Both the position numbers and the translations under genes were made by a program. Shown here one piece after another: positions 59,464 to 64,000 of a DNA stretch of 64,000 nt; position 1 is the stretch's first letter, and each line of letters opens with the position of its first letter. Under the pieces are notes generated by a model. That model was not told the origin of the DNA. It saw only the letters and a program-made list of their open reading frames with translations, and ran no database searches. Source of the stretch: Trujillonella humicola (GTDB taxonomy: Bacteria; Actinomycetota; Actinomycetes; Mycobacteriales; Geodermatophilaceae); contig NZ_JBJNRJ010000011.1 in NCBI RefSeq assembly GCF_046233715.1, positions 1 through 64,000 of the forward strand. Reading direction: 5' to 3'.

Positions 59464-60620
59464 GGCGCGTGGCAGTGGTCGGGGCCGGCATGACGGCCTT
59501 CGGTGAGCACTTCGGGCTGGGCATCAAGGACCTGCTGCCGATGGCGGTCTCGGAGATGGCCGCCAGCGTGGACAAGGGGCTGGACCGGGCCGACATCCAG
59601 GCCGCCTGGTTCGGCGAGCTGACCACGACCGACGGCTTCCCCTCCGGCATCCTCGCCGACTCGTGCGGGCTGCTGGACATCCCCGTGACGCGGGTGGAGA
59701 ACGCCTGCGCGACCGGCAACGACGCCGTCCGCAACGCCACCTACGCCGTGGCCTCGGGTCACGTCGACGTCGCCCTCGTCGTCGGTGCGGACAAGGTCCG
59801 CGAGTCCTCTGCGCGCGGCACGTTCTGGGAGTGGGCAGGCCTGACCCGCGACATGGCCTGGGACTACCCGCTCGGGCTCGTCGCGCCGGCCAACTTCGCG
59901 CTGCACGTCTCGCGCTACCTGCACGAGTCCGGGGCGACGCGTGAGCACCTGGCGATGGTGGCGGTGAAGAACCACCGGCACGCGGTGCCCAACCCGAAGG
60001 CGCAGATGCGCTTCGAGATCACCATGGAGCAGGCGCTCGACGCCCCCCGCGTGGTCGAGCCGTTCGGCCTGTACGACTGCACGCCGCAGAGCGACGGTGC
60101 GGCGGCGCTGCTGATCGTGGGCGAGGAGGTCGTCGACCGCTACACCGACCGCCCGGTCTGGGTCCGCGGCGTCGGGCTGGGTCTGGACCGGGTCATGCAC
60201 CAGCACAAGCGGGACATGACGACCTTCCCGGCCACCGTGAAGGCGGCCCGCGCGGCCTTCGGCATGGCGGGGCTGGGACCCGAGGACATCGACGTCGCCG
60301 AGGTCCACGACTGCTTCACCGGGGTCGAGCTGATCAGCTACGAGGACCTCGGCTTCGCCGAGCGGTTCGGCGCCGCGAAGCTCGTCGAGGGCGGCGCGAC
60401 CGCCGTCGGCGGCAGCAAGCCGGTGAACCCCAGCGGCGGGCTCAAGGCCAAGGGCCACCCGCCGGGCGCGACCGGCGTCGCGCAGTGCTTCGAGATCTTC
60501 GAGCAGCTCCGCGGCGAGGCGGCCAACCAGGTCGACGGCGCGCGCGTGGGGATGGCCCACAACATCGGGGGGCCGACCGCCGTCTCGGCTGTCACCGTGC
60601 TCTCCACCGACCGAGACTGA
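59460..60620 (+). CDS. SCP-x-type thiolase, catalytically complete
   Basis: A 386-residue SCP-x/Ltp-branch thiolase with nucleophile in ENACATGNDA, catalytic His in NPSGGLKAKGHPPGATG, and the MAHNIGGPTAV end. Unlike its two relatives in this window it keeps all thiolase residues, so true thiolysis of a 3-ketoacyl-CoA is expected. Stands between two OB-fold-bearing genes. Confidence 0.9.
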   Translation: MRRVAVVGAGMTAFGEHFGLGIKDLLPMAVSEMAASVDKGLDRADIQAAWFGELTTTDGFPSGILADSCGLLDIPVTRVENACATGNDAVRNATYAVASGHVDVALVVGADKVRESSARGTFWEWAGLTRDMAWDYPLGLVAPANFALHVSRYLHESGATREHLAMVAVKNHRHAVPNPKAQMRFEITMEQALDAPRVVEPFGLYDCTPQSDGAAALLIVGEEVVDRYTDRPVWVRGVGLGLDRVMHQHKRDMTTFPATVKAARAAFGMAGLGPEDIDVAEVHDCFTGVELISYEDLGFAERFGAAKLVEGGATAVGGSKPVNPSGGLKAKGHPPGATGVAQCFEIFEQLRGEAANQVDGARVGMAHNIGGPTAVSAVTVLSTDRD

Positions 60621-60630
60621 GAGGAACGCC

Positions 60631-61083
60631 ATGACCTCCTCCGACACCGTCGTCGCGGGGTACGAGCGGCCCGAGATGAGGCTGCTGCCCGAGCTGTCGA
60701 TGGAATCCCGGGCCTTCTGGACCGGCGGCCAGAACGGGCAGCTGCTCGTGCTGCGCTGCCGCTCGTGCGGGCGCTTCTTCCACCCGCCGGCGCCGTCCTG
60801 CTGGCGCTGCCGCAGCACCGACGTCGGCCCCGAGCCGGTGTCGGGCCGCGGCACCGTCGCGGCCTTCACCATCAACCGGCAGCCGTGGCTGCCGTCACTG
60901 CCCCCGCCCTACGTGGTCGCCATGGTTGAGCTGGCCGAGGAGCCCGACGTCCGGGTGATGACCAGCGTCGTCGGCGTCCCGGTCGAGGACGTCCGCATCG
61001 GCACCGAGGTCGAGGTCTTCTTCGAGGAGTGGGACGACGTGTGGCTCCCCCTGTTCCGCCCGGTCGGCGGAGGTGCGGCGTGA
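60631..61083 (+). CDS. Zn-ribbon OB-fold protein, ChsH2-like thiolase/aldolase partner
   Basis: A 150-residue DUF35 protein with complete Zn ribbon (CRSCG ... CWRC) at about residues 43-62 and an OB fold (GRGTVAAFTINRQPWLP, VAMVELAEEPDVRVMTSVVG). In steroid catabolism such proteins (ChsH2) bind both a MaoC hydratase and the Ltp2 aldolase. Here the next genes are an Ltp2-like protein and a MaoC protein in that order. Confidence 0.88.
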   Translation: MTSSDTVVAGYERPEMRLLPELSMESRAFWTGGQNGQLLVLRCRSCGRFFHPPAPSCWRCRSTDVGPEPVSGRGTVAAFTINRQPWLPSLPPPYVVAMVELAEEPDVRVMTSVVGVPVEDVRIGTEVEVFFEEWDDVWLPLFRPVGGGAA

Positions 61084-62270
61084 GGGGCGGCCCGTTCGAC
61101 GGCCGCGCGGTCCTGACCGGCGCCGGCAAGTCCCAGGTCGGCCGGCGGCTCGGGCGCAGCGGCCTGGACCTGACGGTCGAGGCCTGCCTGCGGGCCATCG
61201 CCGACGCCGGCCTGACCCCCGACGACATCGACGGCGTCGCCAGCTACCCCGGGCCGGGCGCACCCGACCCCGGCTTCTCCGGTGCCGACGTCATGCAGCT
61301 GCGCAACGCGCTCGGCCTGCGCAGCCGCTGGTACTGCGGCGCCATGGACACGGCCGGCCAGATCGGCCCGGCCATCGAGGCGTGCATGGCCGTCTCGCTC
61401 GGGCTGGCCGACCACGTCGTGGTGTTCCGGTCGGTGTGGGAGTCCACGGCCCAGGCCAACGCCGGCCGCGGGTCGGTGCTGTTCCGGCCCGGCACCCGGG
61501 TCAGCGGGCACCTCGAGTGGGCCGGCCCGTACGGCGGGATCTCCGCGGCCAACTGGCTCGCGATGCCCGCCATGCGGTACATGCACGACTTCGGCCTCAC
61601 CCGCGAGCACCTCGGCACCATCGCGATCAACGCGCGCCGCAACGCCGGGCTCAACCCCGACGCGATCTTCCGTGAGCCGATGACCATGGAGGACTACCTG
61701 GCCGGCCGGATGATCTCCGAGCCGCTGTCGCTGTTCGACTGCGACATCCCCTGCGACGGCGCCACCGCGGTCATCGTGTCGCGGCGCGAGGCGGCGGCGG
61801 GTCTGCCCCGGCACCCGCTCACCGTCGAGTCGGTGGGCACCGGCATGTACGAGCGCGCGACGTGGGACCAGCGCGCCGACATCACCACCATGGCGGCGCA
61901 CGACGCCGCCGCGACGATGTGGGAGCGGACCGACCTGCGGCCCTCCGACGTCCAGCACGCCGAGCTCTACGACGGCTTCAGCTTCCTGACCGTCATGTGG
62001 CTGGAGGCGATGGGCTTCTGCGAGCACGGCCAGGTGGGGGCGTTCCTCGACGAGCCGGGCCGGATCTCGCGGGAGGGCGAGCTGCCGCTCAACACCAGCG
62101 GCGGCCAGCTGTCGGCCGGACGGCTGCACGGCATGGGCTTCCTGCACGAGGCCTGCGTCCAGCTCTGGGGCGAGGGCGGGGAGCGGCAGGCCCCGGCCGC
62201 GCCGGAGGTGGCCGTCGTCGGTGTCGGCGGCGGACCGGTGGCCGGCACGATGCTGCTGAGCACGCGGTGA
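61080..62270 (+). CDS. Ltp2-like aldolase (thiolase fold without thiolase Cys/His)
   Basis: A 396-residue thiolase-fold protein lacking the nucleophilic Cys (GAMDTAGQIGPAIEA at that site) and the G-H-P loop (NTSGGQLSAGRLHGMG instead). The latter matches the Ltp2 pattern NTHGGQLG...HGM known to me from the mycobacterial steroid side-chain aldolase. Start GTG 61080 overlaps the OB-protein stop. Predicted to cleave a 3-hydroxyacyl-CoA by retro-aldol reaction in complex with the OB protein. Confidence 0.85.
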   Translation: MRGGPFDGRAVLTGAGKSQVGRRLGRSGLDLTVEACLRAIADAGLTPDDIDGVASYPGPGAPDPGFSGADVMQLRNALGLRSRWYCGAMDTAGQIGPAIEACMAVSLGLADHVVVFRSVWESTAQANAGRGSVLFRPGTRVSGHLEWAGPYGGISAANWLAMPAMRYMHDFGLTREHLGTIAINARRNAGLNPDAIFREPMTMEDYLAGRMISEPLSLFDCDIPCDGATAVIVSRREAAAGLPRHPLTVESVGTGMYERATWDQRADITTMAAHDAAATMWERTDLRPSDVQHAELYDGFSFLTVMWLEAMGFCEHGQVGAFLDEPGRISREGELPLNTSGGQLSAGRLHGMGFLHEACVQLWGEGGERQAPAAPEVAVVGVGGGPVAGTMLLSTR

Positions 62271-62764
62271 CGCCGGTCGGCGCTCCCGCCGCGCAGGAGG
62301 TGGAGGTCTACCGGAGCATCGCCGACCTCGAGGCCGTCGTCGGGCGCGAGCTCGGCCCGACCGACTGGCTGACGGTGGACCAGGAGCGGGTCGACGGCTT
62401 CGCCGACGACACCAACGACCACCAGTGGATCCACGTCGACCGCGAGCGCGCCGCGTCGGGACCGTTCGGGACGACGGTGGCGCACGGCTTCCTCACCCTG
62501 TCGCTGGTCCCGTGGTTCGCCAACCAGCTGCGCCGGGTGGAGAGCCGGATGGCGCTCAACTACGGCCTGGACCGGGTCCGGTTCCCCGCGCCCGTGCCCG
62601 TGGGCAGCCGGCTCCGGGCCCGCTGGACGGTGGTCTCGGTCGACCGCACGGGCGCGGGGTCGGCCCAGCTCGTGTCGCGCACGACGGTCGAGATCGAGGG
62701 TGCGGCGAAGCCGGCCTGCATGGCAGATCTCGTCGTCCGGTACGTCTTCGAGGAGGGCGTGTGA
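62267..62764 (+). CDS. MaoC-family hot-dog enoyl-CoA hydratase
   Basis: A 165-residue hot-dog protein with the hydratase-2 motif (FADDTNDHQWIHVD; GTTVAHGFLTLSLVPWF). GTG 62267 overlaps the aldolase stop. By analogy with ChsH1-ChsH2-Ltp2 it would hydrate the enoyl-CoA that the Ltp2-like aldolase then splits. Confidence 0.9.
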   Translation: MTPVGAPAAQEVEVYRSIADLEAVVGRELGPTDWLTVDQERVDGFADDTNDHQWIHVDRERAASGPFGTTVAHGFLTLSLVPWFANQLRRVESRMALNYGLDRVRFPAPVPVGSRLRARWTVVSVDRTGAGSAQLVSRTTVEIEGAAKPACMADLVVRYVFEEGV

Positions 62765-64000
62765 CCAGCACCACCGAGACGGCGGTCGCGGTCGGGGACT
62801 GGCCCTGGCTGCTGCAGGCGCCGACGTTCCCCGCGCTGGTGCGCGCCCGGGCGGGCGCGACCCCGGACGCGCTGTTCCTGGTCGACGAGGCCGACCGGCA
62901 GGTGACCTGCGCGCAGTTCGCCGAGCGGGTCGACCGGGTGGCCGCCGCCCTGCACGCCGAGGGGATCGGCCCGGGCAGCCGGGTGGCGTGGCAGCTGCCG
63001 ACCCGGATCAGCACCGTGCTCGTGATGGCGGCCCTGCGCCGGCTGAGCGCCGTGCAGGCCCCGGTCATCCCGCTCTACCGCGAGCGCGAGGTGACCGTCG
63101 CGCTGCGCACCACCGACGCCGAGTACTTCCTGGTGCCGGGCAGCTGGCGGGGACTGGACTACGCGGAGATGGCAGCCGGCATCGCCGCGGACGGCGGGCC
63201 CGCACCGCGGGTCCTCGTCATCGGCGACGAGGCGCCGGAGCGCGACGACACCGCCGGCCTGCCGCCCGAACCGGCCGACCCCGACGAGGTCGCCTGGATC
63301 TACTTCACCTCGGGCTCAACCGGCGCCCCCAAGGGGGCCCGGCACACCGACGCCGGCCTGCTGGCGACCGGCTCCGGCTTCGCCGGCAACGGCCGCCTGG
63401 GTGCCGACGGCCGCGAGATGGGCGCCATGGGCTTCCCGGTGGCGCACGTGGGCGGCATCGAGTACCTGATCTCCGCCCTGACCGGCGGCTACGGCCTGCT
63501 GCTGCTGGAGGCCTTCGTCCCGGACCAGGCCGTCGCCCTGATGGCCCGGTACGGCGTCACCACCACGGGCGGGGCACCGCCCTTCTACAGCGCGCTGATC
63601 GCCCTGGCCCGAGCCGCGGATGCCGACCGCCCCCTCCTGCCCGCGCTCCGCGTGCTCAAGGGTGGCGGCGCGCCGTGTCCGCCGGACCTCTACCGGCAGG
63701 TGCGGGAGGTGCTCGGCGTGCAGCTGGCCCACGACTACGGCATGACCGAGGTGCCGATGGTCGCCGTCGCCGATCCCCGGGACGACGACGAGGTGCTCGC
63801 CCGGACCGACGGCCGCGTGCTGCCGTTCAACCGGGTCCGCGTGGTCGACGCCGACGGCGGCGCCGTGCCGTCGGGGGAGAGCGGTGAGGTGCAGGTCAGC
63901 GGCATCGCGGTGTGCCGGGGCTACACCGACCCGGCCGAGACGGCGCGGGCGTTCACCGACGACGGGTTCTTCCGCACCGGCGACCTCGGGCGGCTGCTCC
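62761..64000 (+). CDS. Acyl-CoA synthetase (AMP-forming), partial at window end
   Basis: Open from GTG 62761, inside the MaoC stop overlap, to the last base: at least 413 residues. P-loop YFTSGSTGAPKGARHTD, LAHDYGMTE and FFRTGDLGRLL are present; the C-terminal domain with the catalytic Lys lies outside. Same subfamily as the broken ligase at 33492 (shared VPxxWRG, GGxEY/T, GGGAP segments), of which it may be the working counterpart. Confidence 0.9.
   Translation, partial: MTSTTETAVAVGDWPWLLQAPTFPALVRARAGATPDALFLVDEADRQVTCAQFAERVDRVAAALHAEGIGPGSRVAWQLPTRISTVLVMAALRRLSAVQAPVIPLYREREVTVALRTTDAEYFLVPGSWRGLDYAEMAAGIAADGGPAPRVLVIGDEAPERDDTAGLPPEPADPDEVAWIYFTSGSTGAPKGARHTDAGLLATGSGFAGNGRLGADGREMGAMGFPVAHVGGIEYLISALTGGYGLLLLEAFVPDQAVALMARYGVTTTGGAPPFYSALIALARAADADRPLLPALRVLKGGGAPCPPDLYRQVREVLGVQLAHDYGMTEVPMVAVADPRDDDEVLARTDGRVLPFNRVRVVDADGGAVPSGESGEVQVSGIAVCRGYTDPAETARAFTDDGFFRTGDLGRLL

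Noticed and set aside
1..64000. CRISPR array, tRNA, rRNA, toxin-antitoxin or phage defence genes
   Set aside because: No regularly spaced repeats, cloverleaf-like or rRNA sequences, or defence-type proteins were recognised in either strand.

Overview
The window is a high-GC segment of an actinobacterial chromosome. Evidence is the strong G/C third-position bias, frequent GTG starts, stop/start overlaps, and cofactor signatures of Actinomycetota: two luciferase-like (F420-type) oxidoreductases, an NADPH:F420 reductase, a mycothiol-type maleylpyruvate isomerase-family protein and a mycofactocin-type SDR. Genus cannot be fixed from sequence alone; a soil or rock-dwelling actinomycete is a reasonable guess.

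Layout. 1-2957: a group II intron (minus strand, maturase broken by two 1-nt losses) inserted antisense into an IS110-family transposase whose 3' half remains. 3190-8059: TetR regulator, cytochrome P450, 3Fe-4S ferredoxin, mycofactocin-type SDR and aldehyde dehydrogenase, an oxidation module with two copies of one palindromic operator. 8412-11170: an orphan branched-chain-amino-acid-type substrate-binding lipoprotein, then decayed DNA. 11195-13664 (minus): amidohydrolase and epoxide hydrolase. 13995-21595: F420 reductase, a protein with five tandem Cro/C1 HTH domains, enoyl-CoA hydratase, MDMPI-family protein, LLM oxidoreductase, SDR, racemase-type CoA-transferase, thiolase. 21653-23299: orphan chemoreceptor (minus). 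23478-29192: SDR, hydrolase, thiolase, MFS exporter, and a convergent tandem-TetR regulator. 29396-36237: a deleted hydratase, CMD-family protein, SDR, FadR-type regulator, Rieske oxygenase, a broken acyl-CoA ligase, and a second orphan binding lipoprotein. 36535-46609: thiolase, SnoaL-like protein, hydratase, isochorismatase-like protein, SDR, VOC protein, OB-fold protein, SCP-x thiolase, CoA-transferase, LLM oxidoreductase, hydratase. 46594-53437 (minus): three acyl-CoA dehydrogenases, acyl-CoA ligase, TetR, CoA-transferase. 53691-64000: CoA-transferase, acyl-CoA dehydrogenase pair, SDR, HMG-CoA-synthase-like/OB fusion, two SCP-x/Ltp-type thiolases, Zn-ribbon OB protein, MaoC hydratase, and an acyl-CoA ligase running off the end.

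Together these genes look like a large catabolic island for a terpenoid-, steroid- or alicyclic-type carbon skeleton. P450, Rieske oxygenase and epoxide hydrolase would open or oxidise the substrate. Ligases and CoA-transferases would make CoA esters. Paired acyl-CoA dehydrogenases, hydratases, SDRs, thiolases and an Ltp2-like aldolase module would shorten them. The substrate is not identifiable from sequence.

The most striking feature is regulatory. Three operator families recur in the gaps between operons: CCTACGNNNCGTAGG (2 sites), TTGACGNNNNCGTCAA and variants (8 sites), and a longer AT-rich element near GAATCAGNTAAYTNATCTRC (8 sites). They tie operons scattered over 60 kb into what look like three regulons, with local TetR-family genes as candidate regulators.
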